A DNA stretch of 64,000 nucleotides from Gammaproteobacteria bacterium (GCA_018815325.1 JAHIYE010000013.1:203704-267703); one strand, 5' to 3'; numbered from the stretch's first letter, positions 35,938-47,416 are shown. Made by a program: numbers and translations. Notes: generated by a model from the letters alone, not told the origin.

Positions 35938-36040
35938 GTCTGGCTCCTCCATTGCGAGGTGTGTGCATCACACCCTGGGAGATGCCATCCTAAGGGATAC
36001 CAGCCTTATCAGACGCATGCAGTGTTGCTTGCACCCAACC

Positions 36041-36370
36041 TCAGGACGCCAAATCGTCATCCTCAGCGACGTCGGCAACGCCCCCTGGCTTGGCCGTACG
36101 GTGGCCCTCCTTGGCGAGCAGTTCCAGGTAAAACGCGTCGCCGCCGGCCTTGGCCACGCCGTCGACCAGGCCCGTGATGGCGGCGAAATGCACCACCTCG
36201 GCGGTGTCCTTGCTGCTGCCGAAGCGACAATCAAAGTCCCAGAAATCCACGCCCTCTGGCAGGGGCACGCGCCGCTGCCGTTTGACGTACTTGCGGATCT
36301 CGTGTTTGGTGGCGTCAAGCACGCGGTCGCGGTTCTTGCCTTCGATGTTCAGTTGGAACGTTTTTCTCAC
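36041..36370 (-). CDS. DUF6172-like conserved protein
   Basis: A 109-residue protein with the conserved run KHEIRKYVKRQRRVPLPEG followed by VDFWDFDCRFG. I associate this with the DUF6172 family from memory, moderately sure. Small, soluble, function unknown. It stands alone between the YdhR-like gene and the divergent TSUP permease. Confidence 0.65.
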   Translation of the reverse strand: MRKTFQLNIEGKNRDRVLDATKHEIRKYVKRQRRVPLPEGVDFWDFDCRFGSSKDTAEVVHFAAITGLVDGVAKAGGDAFYLELLAKEGHRTAKPGGVADVAEDDDLAS

Positions 36371-36466
36371 AAATGCCTTGCTTTGGTTCAGGAGCCACCC
36401 CGAATGAGATGAAGCTCGACCTTCCGATTATGCGGCTTGACCCCAACTTGCCTTTACATTAACGGC

Positions 36467-37210
36467 ATGCCTGATTTCCTGACCCTGCTGGTGGCAGAGC
36501 CCGCCGTCGTTGTTGCATACATTGTTTTTGGCATGGTGGGATTCGGCTCCACGCTCATTGCCGCCCCGGTACTGGCCCATGTGCTGCCTGTGACCACGGT
36601 CATTCCCTCCATTGCCATGACCGACCTGGTGGCCGCCTGGTCCAACGGACTGCGCCTGAGCAAGGATGTGGCCAAACCGGAGCTGATCCGTCTGGCTGCT
36701 GCACTCCTCATCGGCAGTTCGATCGGGGCCTGGCTGCTGTTCACCCTGCCAATCAAGCACCTCATGACCATGCTGGGCGTGTTCGTGATGCTCTATGCCT
36801 TGAACGGCCTGCGCCACCACGAGCCCAAACCCCCGCTGACCCTGAACTGGGCCTGGTTCTACGGCGTGGTGGGGGGCACCTTCAGCACGCTGTTTGGCGC
36901 GGGTGGATGGGTGTTTTCGATCTACCTGTTCCGCCGGCTCGACGATCCGCAACAGATACGCGCCACGCAAAACGCCATCCTCATGTGCAGCTCATTCATG
37001 CGCGTGGCCGTGTTCGCTGTAGCCGGCCGCCTGTTCGACCCCGCCCTGCTCTGGCTGGTGCTGATGCTGGTACCCGCCATGGCGCTGGGCCTGTACGTAG
37101 GCCACCGCATCAGCCTGCGATTGGACAGGCAACGCTTCATGCAAATGGTCAACACCGTGCTGCTGATCACAGGCAGCAGTCTGGTGCTGAGGGCACTGTT
37201 CGGCGGCTGA
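36467..37210 (+). CDS. TSUP-family (TauE/SafE) membrane permease
   Basis: A 247-residue integral membrane protein with about eight helices in two repeats. Family features are FGMVGFGSTLIAAPVLAHVL in repeat one and GVVGGTFSTLFGAGGWVFSI in repeat two. TSUP proteins export sulfite, sulfoacetate or other organic anions; the substrate is unknown. ATG 36467 is chosen over an upstream TTG at 36437; neither has a strong ribosome site. Confidence 0.82.
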   Translation: MPDFLTLLVAEPAVVVAYIVFGMVGFGSTLIAAPVLAHVLPVTTVIPSIAMTDLVAAWSNGLRLSKDVAKPELIRLAAALLIGSSIGAWLLFTLPIKHLMTMLGVFVMLYALNGLRHHEPKPPLTLNWAWFYGVVGGTFSTLFGAGGWVFSIYLFRRLDDPQQIRATQNAILMCSSFMRVAVFAVAGRLFDPALLWLVLMLVPAMALGLYVGHRISLRLDRQRFMQMVNTVLLITGSSLVLRALFGG

Positions 37211-37229
37211 GCCGACTACCGGGGCAAAC

Positions 37230-38096
37230 TCAGGCCCAGATGACTGAGCGCATCGAGATCGATGCGCCTTGAAACGCCTCATTGAAAAACTGCGGCACCT
37301 CTCCCGCCTGCACCGCGCCGGCCGCATAGAGCAGCGGTAGAAAGTGCTCGTGGCTGGGATGAGCGAGTTTCGCGGTCTGGCCCAGGCTCTGGAAATTGGC
37401 CAGGGCATCGAGCTGCCCGCCAGCAATCTGCTCGCCGACCACACGATCGAACTCGATGGCCCAGTCATAGGCCTGGTCAGACCGCGCATTGCGCTGCATG
37501 GTGCGCAGGTTGTGCACGGTGTTGCCGCTGGCCACAACAAGAACGCCCTGCTCGCGCAAGCCCTTGAGTTGCTGCGCCAGCGCATAGTGCTCGGCGGGCG
37601 GGCGGCTGTAATCCATGCTGAGCTGGATCACCGGAATATCTGCTGCAGGAAACATGGGCTTGAGCACCGACCAGCTGCCGTGGTCAAGGCCCCATTCCTG
37701 CAAATCCAGCCCCAGCGGGCCGCCATCAGGCTGGCGAATGAGCTGGCTGATGTGCTGCGCCGCCTCGGGAGCACCCGGTGCGGGGTATTGCTGGTCGAAC
37801 AAGGCTTGGGGGAAACCGCCAAAATCGTGGATGGTCTTCGGATGCGCCATGCCCGTGAGCCACCAGCCGTGGGTGAGCCAGTGCGCCGAGATGCAGAGGA
37901 TGAGTTGTGGGTACGGCCATCTGGCGTTTGGCCCGGCGCCGAACTCGGCGCCCAGGGCCTGCCAGCTGCGGCGGAATTCGTTGTCCTCAATCGCGTTCAT
38001 GGGGCTGCCGTGGCCCATGAACAGCACGGGCATGCGCGTACTGGGCTGTAAAGCCGGGATTGAGAGCACCGTGTTGGGCGAAGCGTGGTTGGTCAT
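37230..38096 (-). CDS. ygiD: YgiD/DODA-type extradiol ring-cleavage dioxygenase
   Basis: A 288-residue class III (LigB-like) dioxygenase of the 4,5-DOPA dioxygenase group. Metal-binding His motifs are MGHGSPM, ISAHW and HPSHEHFLPL, in the right order. E. coli YgiD cleaves L-DOPA to an extradiol product; the natural substrate here is uncertain. ATG 38096 is used; an in-frame TTG at 38108 is possible. Confidence 0.85.
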   Translation of the reverse strand: MTNHASPNTVLSIPALQPSTRMPVLFMGHGSPMNAIEDNEFRRSWQALGAEFGAGPNARWPYPQLILCISAHWLTHGWWLTGMAHPKTIHDFGGFPQALFDQQYPAPGAPEAAQHISQLIRQPDGGPLGLDLQEWGLDHGSWSVLKPMFPAADIPVIQLSMDYSRPPAEHYALAQQLKGLREQGVLVVASGNTVHNLRTMQRNARSDQAYDWAIEFDRVVGEQIAGGQLDALANFQSLGQTAKLAHPSHEHFLPLLYAAGAVQAGEVPQFFNEAFQGASISMRSVIWA

Positions 38097-38306
38097 GGCA
38101 TGTCGCAAAAGAGTCGGCTTGAGGCATGGAACTGGGTTAAAAATCCGGCTCCATGGTCGATATCAGAATTAAGCCACTTGCAGGCCCCATGTGCAGCGCA
38201 CGGCCTTTAAAGGCACATCAGGCAGATTGGATTGGTGTTTACCCACTAATCTTACTGCTCGACAGCTGTTATATTGCACTGCAACATATTACGAAAGCAA
38301 GTCCTC

Positions 38307-39671
38307 ATGTTGTATCAACTTTATGAAGCCCAGCGTTCGCTGATGGAGCCCTTCACCGACATGGCGCGCTCTGCGGCCAAGGCGTATAACAACCCCATGT
38401 CCATCCTGGGACAGAATCCGTTCTCCCAGCGTATTTCGGCCAGTTACGACCTGATGCACCGGCTGGGCAAGGACTACGAAAAACCCGAGTTCGGCATCCG
38501 CACGGTGGATGTGGACGGTGTCGATGTCGCCATCCATGAGCGCATCGAGATCGACAAGCCGTTTTGCGAGTTGCGGCGCTTCAAGCGCTTCACCGATGAC
38601 ACAGCCACCCTCGACAAGCTCAAGGAACAACCCGCGGTGCTCATCGTCGCGCCGCTGTCCGGCCACTACGCCACGCTCTTGCGTGATACCGTGAAAACCA
38701 TGCTGAAAGACCACAAGGTGTACATCACCGACTGGAAGAACGCGCGCATGGTACCCACGACCGAGGGTGATTTTCATCTGGACGACTACGTCAACTACGT
38801 GCAGGAGTTCATCCGCCACCTGCAAAAAACCTATGGCAACTGCCATGTGGTGAGCGTCTGCCAGCCCACGGTGCCGGTGCTGGCCGCCGTGTCATTGATG
38901 GCCAGCCGCGGCGAGACCACGCCGCTGTCCATGACCATGATGGGCGGCCCGATCGATGCGCGCAAGTCGCCGACCGCCGTCAACGACCTGGCCATGAACA
39001 AGAGCCACAGCTGGTTCGAGAACAACGTGATCTTCCGCGTACCGAGCAATTTCCCCGGTGCAGGCAGACGCGTGTACCCGGGCTTTCTGCAGCACACGGG
39101 CTTTGTGTCCATGAATCCGAGCAACCATGCGAAGAGCCATTACGACTACTTCCAGCACCTGATCCAGGGTGACGATGCCAGCGTCGAACAGCACCGAAAG
39201 TTCTACGACGAGTACAACGCCGTGCTGGACATGGATGCCGACTACTACCTCGACACCATCAGGGTCGTGTTCCAGGATTTCTGCCTGGTCCATGGCACCT
39301 GGGATGTGGTGGGGGTGGATGGCAAAGTCGAGCGCGTGCGTCCGCAGGACATCAAGACCACGGCCCTGTTCTCCATCGAAGGTGAACTGGATGACATCTC
39401 GGGCTCGGGCCAGACCGAAGCCGTCCATGCCATCTGCAAAGGGGTGACCGACTCCGAGCAAAAGCACCTTGAAGTCCCTGGTGCCGGGCACTACGGCATC
39501 TTCAGCGGCCGGCGCTGGCGCGAGGTTGTGTACCCGCAGGTCAAGGACTTCATCGTTCAGCACCAAGCGAATCTGTCCACGTCTTTGGCGAAAAAACCGG
39601 CCAAAGCCCCCGCCAGAAAAGCGCCAGTAGCTAGCAAAAAGGTAGCTCCCAAGTCGCGCACGCGCAAGTGA
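38307..39671 (+). CDS. phaZ: Intracellular polyhydroxyalkanoate depolymerase
   Basis: Mobilises stored polyhydroxybutyrate inside the cell, 454 residues. The nucleophile is a cysteine (C185 in VSVCQPTVP), as in PhaZ1 of Cupriavidus necator, and the C-terminal His is in GAGHYGIFSG. The last 30 residues are a Lys/Ala/Pro-rich tail resembling phasin or histone-like tails, possibly DNA- or granule-binding. The ATG at 38307 begins MLYQLYEAQR, the family start. Confidence 0.92.
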   Translation: MLYQLYEAQRSLMEPFTDMARSAAKAYNNPMSILGQNPFSQRISASYDLMHRLGKDYEKPEFGIRTVDVDGVDVAIHERIEIDKPFCELRRFKRFTDDTATLDKLKEQPAVLIVAPLSGHYATLLRDTVKTMLKDHKVYITDWKNARMVPTTEGDFHLDDYVNYVQEFIRHLQKTYGNCHVVSVCQPTVPVLAAVSLMASRGETTPLSMTMMGGPIDARKSPTAVNDLAMNKSHSWFENNVIFRVPSNFPGAGRRVYPGFLQHTGFVSMNPSNHAKSHYDYFQHLIQGDDASVEQHRKFYDEYNAVLDMDADYYLDTIRVVFQDFCLVHGTWDVVGVDGKVERVRPQDIKTTALFSIEGELDDISGSGQTEAVHAICKGVTDSEQKHLEVPGAGHYGIFSGRRWREVVYPQVKDFIVQHQANLSTSLAKKPAKAPARKAPVASKKVAPKSRTRK

Positions 39672-39743
39672 TACGGCTGGGCTGCGACTGGGGTAGCATG
39701 AGCCCCCAAGTCCGCCCCTTTGCCTTGCTTGCCCTGCCCCTCC

Positions 39744-40421
39744 ATGCCCGATCTCGCCGCCCGCCTTCTTGATGCCCTGCCCCAGACGCAGTGCACACGC
39801 TGCGGCTACCCTGACTGCGCGGCCTATGCCACGGCCATCGTACAAGGCGAAGCGGCCATTAACCAGTGCCCACCTGGTGGCGCGGAGGGCATTGCCCGAC
39901 TGGCTGCGCTGACGGGCCAGCCTGTCATCCCGCTCAATGCCGAACATGGCATCGAGGAGCCACGCACTGTGGCCATCATCGACGAAGACTGGTGCATCGG
40001 CTGCACGCTCTGCATCAAGGCCTGCCCGACCGATGCCATCATCGGCAGCAACAAGCTCATGCACACGGTGATCGAGCCTTACTGCACAGGCTGCGAGTTG
40101 TGCATTCCAGTCTGTCCCGTCGACTGCATCGCACTGGAGAATGTCAGTGGCAAGGCCACTGGCTGGGCCGCCTGGCCGCAGACGCTGGCCAACCAAGCCA
40201 GGACTCGCTATGAATTTCATAGCTACAAACGAAAACGGGACGAGGGGGAGAACCAGAAAAGACTGGAAGAAAAAGCCCAGACCAAGCTTGCTGATCTGGC
40301 GGCACACTCGCTGCACACCGACCCGGTCGTGCTGGACCGCAAGCGCGCCGTGATCGAGGCTGTACTGGCACGAGCCCGGGCCAAACGTGAGGCCGCAGCC
40401 TCAGAACCAAAACCGGATTGA
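39744..40421 (+). CDS. RnfB/RsxB-like Fe-S protein, stand-alone
   Basis: A 225-residue soluble iron-sulfur protein. A 4Fe-4S domain at the N-terminus uses C17, C20, C25 and C42. Two ferredoxin clusters follow with C84, C87, C90, C94 and C114, C117, C120, C124. The membrane helix that anchors RnfB in the Rnf complex is missing and no other rnf genes lie nearby. The C-terminal 90 residues are charged and helical. It probably works as a free electron carrier; its partner is unknown. Confidence 0.85.
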   Translation: MPDLAARLLDALPQTQCTRCGYPDCAAYATAIVQGEAAINQCPPGGAEGIARLAALTGQPVIPLNAEHGIEEPRTVAIIDEDWCIGCTLCIKACPTDAIIGSNKLMHTVIEPYCTGCELCIPVCPVDCIALENVSGKATGWAAWPQTLANQARTRYEFHSYKRKRDEGENQKRLEEKAQTKLADLAAHSLHTDPVVLDRKRAVIEAVLARARAKREAAASEPKPD

Positions 40422-40526
40422 ACCGCTAAGCAGCTGACGGCGGTGAGGCAGCCCTGTTCATCCGGACCTGATTCATGCCGTCATGGTGGCTCGCGACACC
40501 CCTGATTCCGGTGGCCCGGACGCTTT

Positions 40527-42074
40527 CTATTTAGCAGCCAGATTCTTGTATACGCCGCAGCCAGCATAGAGGTCGTCAACCTTATGCACAAAGGACATCT
40601 TGGTCTGCACCACGCCGGAGGCCGGGTTGGTGATGTCATATTCCACCCAGCCCGGCTCGTGGTTGGCCTGGCTGACGATGGACTCAAGCAGGCCATCACC
40701 ATCAATACCCGGGATGTCCTGTACCCGCGTACCCACCTTGGCAGGGTTGCCGCCGAAGGCCAGGTAGGCCCCGTTGCCGTCAAGCACGAACACATACATG
40801 TCGCGTTCGTAATAGTCATTTTTGGGGTTGGTGATACTGCGCAGAAACTCATCGCGCGAGCTGCGCTGGCGCAACTCCATGGCACGCTGCATCAGCGCCA
40901 CCGCTTCGTCCGCCGTGCCCTGCTGCAGCCGGAACGCCTGCACAGCCTGCGCCAGCGTGGAGGCCCGCCCCTCCAGATTGACGGCCTGCGTAACGGCACG
41001 CTCCACCATGGCGGCATTCTTCTGGGTGATTTCATCGAGTTGGCGGATCGCCGACGTGATCTCGTTGAGCCCGGAGCTTTGTTCGGCACTCGACACCGAG
41101 AGCTGCGACATATTGCCCGCCACATCGCGAATGCCCGAGACGATCTCCGACATATTGCTGCCCACGGCACGAATCTGCGCCGCACTGGTCGTCACCTGCT
41201 CGGACGAAGTGCTGATGAGCTGGCGAATCTCCCGTGCGGACTCGGCCGAGCGTTGGGCAAGGGAGCGCACCTCGCTGGCGACCACGGCAAAACCGCGACC
41301 CGACTCGCCGGCACGCGCAGCCTCGACAGCCGCATTGAGCGCGAGGATATTGGTCTGAAAAGCCAGTCCATCAATCACGCCGATGATCTCATTCATGCGC
41401 GCCGCGCTACGCTGGATTTCTTCAACCGAGGCGATCGCGGCCTGCATGGCCTGTGCGCCGCTGTCAGCCACGCCGCGCACCCTGGCGGCCTGGGCGTCAG
41501 ACTGCTGTGCGGTCTGGGCATTTTCCTGCACGGTGGATGACAACTCCTCCACACTCGCGGCGGTCTGCTCCAGATTGGCAGCCTGCTGCTCAGTACGGTC
41601 CGAGAGGTTGCGGTTGCCCGAGGCCAGACTTTGGCCCGCATGCGACACCAGGGCCGCATTGCTGCGCACATTGGCCACCATGCCGGAGATGCTGATGGCC
41701 ACCTTGTCGACAGTCCTGGCGAGTTCGCCCAGTTCATCCGGGCCCCGCTGCGTGATGGTGACGCGCAGATTGCCGTTGGCAACCTGCTCCAGCACATGCG
41801 CAATTTGCCTGAGGTCGCCTGCAAAGCTGGCGTAGAACCCCAGCAAGACATACATCAGCAAAAGTCCTGTGACGGCGGTATATCCCACGAGCAGCATGCT
41901 GACACTTTGTGCTGATGCTTTCGCCATGGCAACATCCTGCAGCAGCAAGGCCACCCCCAGCATGGGCAGAAACATGGCCAGCAGCAGCAAGCCCAGTTTG
42001 CCCATCAGGCGCATCCGCCTGAAAAGCCATGTCATCGGACCTAGCAGGCCGGACGAATTATTGTTATTAGCCAT
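40527..42074 (-). CDS. Methyl-accepting chemotaxis protein with C-terminal Cache domain
   Basis: A 515-residue receptor. Two helices (about 28-47 and 57-84) are joined by a short loop, so there is no periplasmic sensor. HAMP follows, then the signalling hairpin with [19 protein letters not shown]. After about 395 comes a single Cache-like domain ([19 protein letters not shown] ... [19 protein letters not shown]), placed in the cytoplasm. A possible sigma-28-like element lies upstream (TAAAG at 42122-42118, 15 bases, then GCTGGATA), weak. No pentapeptide CheR tether is seen at the C-terminus. Confidence 0.88.
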   Translation of the reverse strand: MANNNNSSGLLGPMTWLFRRMRLMGKLGLLLLAMFLPMLGVALLLQDVAMAKASAQSVSMLLVGYTAVTGLLLMYVLLGFYASFAGDLRQIAHVLEQVANGNLRVTITQRGPDELGELARTVDKVAISISGMVANVRSNAALVSHAGQSLASGNRNLSDRTEQQAANLEQTAASVEELSSTVQENAQTAQQSDAQAARVRGVADSGAQAMQAAIASVEEIQRSAARMNEIIGVIDGLAFQTNILALNAAVEAARAGESGRGFAVVASEVRSLAQRSAESAREIRQLISTSSEQVTTSAAQIRAVGSNMSEIVSGIRDVAGNMSQLSVSSAEQSSGLNEITSAIRQLDEITQKNAAMVERAVTQAVNLEGRASTLAQAVQAFRLQQGTADEAVALMQRAMELRQRSSRDEFLRSITNPKNDYYERDMYVFVLDGNGAYLAFGGNPAKVGTRVQDIPGIDGDGLLESIVSQANHEPGWVEYDITNPASGVVQTKMSFVHKVDDLYAGCGVYKNLAAK

Positions 42075-42228
42075 TTATGTCTCCTTGGGCGGTATATCCA
42101 GCGTCATCCGCCCATATCTTTATAAGAGACTGACAATCCTATACCTCAATCTTGATAGGAAACTGACAACGGAAAAATTGCTGTGCAGGGCCCAGCACCC
42201 GCGCCCAAGCCAATGTGCCAGGTCCCAC

Positions 42229-42531
42229 TCAGTGACGTTTGCCAAACTCGCCGAACAGAATCACCGCGAGTTCACGCAATGTATCGTCATCCAGCGTATG
42301 GGCCCGGGTGAGTTGTTCCATCGCGTACTGCTTGTCACCCAGCATCATGGCGCTGCTCACGCATACGCCGTGGGAAGCCATGCGCAGCGTGAAGGCCTGC
42401 AGTGGCCCCACAGGCCAGTAGCTGGCACGTGAATAACCCAGCACGCCAGCCGCATCCATGCGTTGCGGCTCGGCTCCTGGCGGTGGAGCCGGGAGACGGG
42501 ACTGCGTGATCAAGTCGTGAATGGCAGGCAT
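42229..42531 (-). CDS. Conserved hypothetical protein
   Basis: A 100-residue soluble protein with an AGGAG ribosome site before ATG 42531. The middle (YWPVGPLQAFTLRMASHGV) and the Leu-rich C-terminus (DDDTLRELAVILFGEF) are probably helical. No domain recognised. It sits between the chemotaxis receptor and the propionate operon and points away from both promoters. Confidence 0.6.
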   Translation of the reverse strand: MPAIHDLITQSRLPAPPPGAEPQRMDAAGVLGYSRASYWPVGPLQAFTLRMASHGVCVSSAMMLGDKQYAMEQLTRAHTLDDDTLRELAVILFGEFGKRH

Positions 42532-42678
42532 CGCTTGCTCCTGAAGTCAGATGAGTCAAGCGTATCCCTGCAGACGCAGCGCACTACATAGATAAAACCG
42601 GCAGAAACCGGGCTGATGACGCGATTGACATAGGTGCTAACCCTATATGGCACGACCAAGCCGCTGCACAGCGTGACT

Positions 42679-43185
42679 TCAGGCGGCCGACGATGCCAAT
42701 CTGGCAAAGGCGCTCACCACCTCGGGCGGTGCCTGCACAAGCTCGATCAACACCCCCTCGCCTGCAATGGGAAACTCTTCGCTGGCCTTGGGGTGCAGAA
42801 AGCAGATGTCAAAACCTGCAGCCCCCTTGCGAATGCCGCCAGGCGCGAAGCGCACGCCTTGTGCAGTCAGCCACTCCACGGCTTTGGGAAGATCGTCGAT
42901 CCACAGACCCACATGGTTGAGCGGCGTGGCGTGTACGGCAGGCTTTTTGTCGGGATCGAGCGGCTGCATGAGGTCGACCTCGACCTTGAAGGGCCCGACA
43001 CCCATGGCGCAGATGTCTTCGTCCACGTTCTCACGCTCGCTTTTGAAGCTGCCTGTCACCTCCAGCCCCAGCATATCGACCCAGAGTTTTTGCAGGCGCG
43101 TCTTGTCCGGCCCACCGATGGCGATCTGCTGGATGCCCAGTACCTTGAATGGCCTCTCCAGAGCTTGTCGAGGGGAGCGTGTCAT
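42679..43185 (-). CDS. VOC-fold protein, methylmalonyl-CoA epimerase-like
   Basis: A 168-residue vicinal-oxygen-chelate protein. The second half matches methylmalonyl-CoA epimerase ([24 protein letters not shown]), with the metal-site His and Glu of that half present. In the first half the usual ligand His (DHIGIAV in epimerases) is replaced (GIQQIAIGG). Position at the end of a propionyl-CoA/methylmalonyl-CoA operon supports epimerase activity; the altered ligand leaves doubt. Start overlaps the cupin stop. Confidence 0.72.
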   Translation of the reverse strand: MTRSPRQALERPFKVLGIQQIAIGGPDKTRLQKLWVDMLGLEVTGSFKSERENVDEDICAMGVGPFKVEVDLMQPLDPDKKPAVHATPLNHVGLWIDDLPKAVEWLTAQGVRFAPGGIRKGAAGFDICFLHPKASEEFPIAGEGVLIELVQAPPEVVSAFARLASSAA

Positions 43186-43463
43186 GACGCGGTACGCTCC
43201 CGGCGGCCAACCAGATAGGTCACGCCTTGGGGACCGGCGCTTTCCAGATGCACGACACCTGCCGGCATTCTGAATATGTCTCCCACCTTGTAGCGACGGG
43301 ACTCACCATCCACTTCCATCGTGATCTCGCCCGCCGTAATGAGACCGCAGGCATCAAAGGAATGCTGGTGTTCGTCGAGCTCGTAGCCGACGGGCCGGAT
43401 CACCGTAGAGATCTCCGTGTAGTGTTCTGCGCGCACCGCCGTTTGAAATTCAGTCCTGTCCAT
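43182..43463 (-). CDS. Small cupin-domain protein
   Basis: A 93-residue single-cupin protein. The two conserved motifs are visible: [19 protein letters not shown] and [15 protein letters not shown], which supply His ligands for a metal. It overlaps the epimerase-like gene by four bases and follows pccA by 75 bases. Ligand unknown; a stabilising or sensing role for a CoA intermediate would be speculation. Confidence 0.8.
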   Translation of the reverse strand: MDRTEFQTAVRAEHYTEISTVIRPVGYELDEHQHSFDACGLITAGEITMEVDGESRRYKVGDIFRMPAGVVHLESAGPQGVTYLVGRRERTAS

Positions 43464-43538
43464 ATATTGTCTCCTTCTCCCATCAATTCACCTGCAGGGG
43501 CATGGCGATCGCAGTGCCGCCTGTGCTCACGCTGCAGT

Positions 43539-45587
43539 TTATTCAAATTCCACAATCGGTTGATCCACCGTGAGGCTGTCACCTTTGGCGGCGAGCACCT
43601 TGCCCACCACGCCATCGGCCACGGCAAACAGCACGTTCTCCATCTTCATGGCCTCGATCACGGCCACGCGCTCACCAGCCTGGATCTTCTGGCCCGGCTG
43701 TACTGCCACATCCACCAGCAGGCCCGGCATGGGCGAGAGCACATAGCGGCTCATGTCGGGCGGTGCCTTGAACGGCATGAGCGCATGGAGCTCGGCCGCG
43801 CGTGGCGTCAGCACCATGGCGTCGAGTTGCGTGCCGTTGTGGGACACGCGGATGACCAGCGGGTTCTTGCCCATGCCGCGTTCGACCTGCGCCGTGAAGG
43901 GCTGGCCGTTGCAGCTGCCGCTCAGACGCATCGCACCCAACCGTGATGCGCTGCATATTTGATAGCTTTTGCCGCCCACCGTGACAAGGCTGGAGCCGGA
44001 ATCACCGTTGAAATCCGTGACGGTAACGGTCGAGCGCACGTTCTCCCCATCCACACCGAGCGCGATCACCACATACTGCTCACCGATCTCGACCTCATGG
44101 CCGGCGAGCTGGCCGCTGATGCCCGAGGCGCGCGCCCGGAACTTGCGATGCTGGTAAGCCGCCAGCGCCACCAGAAAATCCGCGTCATCATGCGGCACAT
44201 CGGCCGCCGAAAATCCCTTGCCGTAATTCTCGGCAATAAAGCCGGTATTGAAATCACCCGCAACGAACTTCGGATGGGCCAGCAGCGCCGCCTGAAATGG
44301 AATATTGGAGCTGATGCCCCGGATCACGAAGCCATTGAGTGCCTCACGCATCTTGGCAATCGCATCCATGCGGTCCTTGCCATGCACGATGAGCTTGGCA
44401 ATCATCGAGTCGTAGAACATCGGTATTTCGCCACCGTCCAGCACACCGGTATCCACCCGCACCCCTTGCAGGTGCTCCGTGTCGGCCTGCCACATCGTCT
44501 CCTGCGGTGGCTGGAAACGCACCAGTCGCCCGGTGGAGGGCAGGAAGCTGCGGAACGGGTCTTCGGCATTGATGCGGCACTCGATGGCCCAGCCATTGCG
44601 CTGCACATCCTTTTGTGCCAACGGCAGCTGCTCGCCAGCGGCCACAAGGATCATCAGCTCCACCAGGTCCAGCCCGGTGATGCACTCGGTCACCGGATGC
44701 TCCACCTGCAGCCGGGTGTTCATCTCGAGGAAGTAAAAGCTCTGGTCCTTGCCGACCACGAACTCCACCGTGCCCGCACTCTGGTACTTCACCGCCTTGG
44801 CCAGTGCCACGGCCTGCTCGCCCATGGCCTTGCGCGTCGCGTCGCTGATGAAGGGGCTCGGTGCCTCCTCAATCACCTTCTGGTGTCGGCGCTGGATCGA
44901 GCACTCGCGCTCGTTGAGGTACAGCACATTGCCGTGGCTGTCGCCGATGAGCTGGATCTCGATGTGGCGCGGCTCCTCGACAAACTTCTCGATGAAGACA
45001 CGGTCGTCACCAAAACTGTTGCGCGCTTCATTGCGGCAACTCGTAAAGCCCTCCAGCGCCTCCTTGTCGTTAAAGGCGACACGCAGCCCCTTGCCACCAC
45101 CACCCGCACTGGCCTTGATCATCACCGGATAGCCGATTCCCCTGGCGATCTCTACCGCCTTCTCAGCCGTTTCAATCGCGTCGTTCACGCCGGGAATGCA
45201 GTTGACACCTGCCTTGCCGGCAAGCTTCTTCGATTCGATCTTGTCGCCCATGGCGGCAATCGAGTAGTGCTTGGGGCCGATGAAGATGAGGCCCTCATCC
45301 TCCACGCGCCTGGAGAATTCGGCGTTCTCGCTCAGGAAACCGTAGCCGGGGTGGATCGCCTGTGCGCCCGTTTGCTTGGCCGCTGCAATGATCTTGTCCG
45401 CCACCAGGTAGGACTCGCGTGAAGGGGCCGGGCCCAGCAGCACCGCTTCATCGGCCAGCAGCACATGACGTGCATCGCGGTCTGCTTCCGAGTAGACCGC
45501 CACGGTCTTGATGCCCATCTTCTTGGCGGTGGCGATCACTCTGCAGGCTATTTCGCCACGGTTGGCGATCAGGATTTTGGTGAACAT
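43539..45587 (-). CDS. pccA: Propionyl-CoA carboxylase alpha subunit (biotin carboxylase/BCCP)
   Basis: Carboxylates biotin with ATP and bicarbonate and carries it to PccB, 682 residues. N-terminal biotin carboxylase with the ATP-grasp core (KASAGGGGKGLR), a BT linker domain around 470-600, and a C-terminal biotinyl domain with EAMKMEN, biotin Lys K648. The paired pccB and the mutase genes make propionyl-CoA the likely substrate. Confidence 0.93.
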   Translation of the reverse strand: MFTKILIANRGEIACRVIATAKKMGIKTVAVYSEADRDARHVLLADEAVLLGPAPSRESYLVADKIIAAAKQTGAQAIHPGYGFLSENAEFSRRVEDEGLIFIGPKHYSIAAMGDKIESKKLAGKAGVNCIPGVNDAIETAEKAVEIARGIGYPVMIKASAGGGGKGLRVAFNDKEALEGFTSCRNEARNSFGDDRVFIEKFVEEPRHIEIQLIGDSHGNVLYLNERECSIQRRHQKVIEEAPSPFISDATRKAMGEQAVALAKAVKYQSAGTVEFVVGKDQSFYFLEMNTRLQVEHPVTECITGLDLVELMILVAAGEQLPLAQKDVQRNGWAIECRINAEDPFRSFLPSTGRLVRFQPPQETMWQADTEHLQGVRVDTGVLDGGEIPMFYDSMIAKLIVHGKDRMDAIAKMREALNGFVIRGISSNIPFQAALLAHPKFVAGDFNTGFIAENYGKGFSAADVPHDDADFLVALAAYQHRKFRARASGISGQLAGHEVEIGEQYVVIALGVDGENVRSTVTVTDFNGDSGSSLVTVGGKSYQICSASRLGAMRLSGSCNGQPFTAQVERGMGKNPLVIRVSHNGTQLDAMVLTPRAAELHALMPFKAPPDMSRYVLSPMPGLLVDVAVQPGQKIQAGERVAVIEAMKMENVLFAVADGVVGKVLAAKGDSLTVDQPIVEFE

Positions 45588-45599
45588 TCTTAGTGACCT

Positions 45600-45833
45600 T
45601 TAGATCTTTAACTTCGGGTTCCCAATGCCAAGCATCCGTACTTGATCATTCTTCGTTGCAAGTTCATTTTGCAGCTTGTCATAACTTTTCCGAGTGCACC
45701 ATTTTTTGAGTCGCCGAGCTTTCTTTCGTAATTGAGTGAGCTTCGATTTATTAATCGATTTGAGAATTTCTGCCGTCACGTCACAGAGCTGGCTTTCTAT
45801 CTCTTCAAGAGTGATGTTGGAATACGTCTTCAT
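45600..45833 (-). CDS. 77-residue Lys-rich orphan protein in the pcc operon
   Basis: A basic, Lys/Leu-rich helical protein (about 18 Lys) with two cysteines and a KSKLTQLRKKARRLKKW core. Base composition is clearly AT-richer than pccA and pccB on either side, which suggests transfer or a recent insert. It sits 12 bases after pccB and 12 bases before pccA. No family recognised; possibly non-functional. Confidence 0.5.
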   Translation of the reverse strand: MKTYSNITLEEIESQLCDVTAEILKSINKSKLTQLRKKARRLKKWCTRKSYDKLQNELATKNDQVRMLGIGNPKLKI

Positions 45834-45845
45834 AATTTCTTCGAA

Positions 45846-47378
<1,533 letters not shown>

Positions 47379-47396
47379 GGTGAACTCTTTCTTTAT

Positions 47397-47413
47397 GCTA
47401 TTAATTCAATAGC
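47397..47413. repeat. GCTATT/AATAGC palindrome between meaB and pccB
   Basis: A six-base inverted repeat with a five-base AATTC loop lies in the 38-base gap between meaB and pccB. Similar GCTAT/ATAGC palindromes occur at 52905 and 62745. Confidence 0.5.
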
Positions 47414-47416
47414 TGA

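Noticed and set aside
38892-40316. 474-codon minus-strand frame opposite phaZ and the RnfB-like gene
   Set aside because: Both opposite genes are recognised families with catalytic residues intact; this frame has none.
43959-45422. 487-codon plus-strand frame opposite pccA
   Set aside because: Antisense of an intact conserved carboxylase; no family motif or ribosome site.
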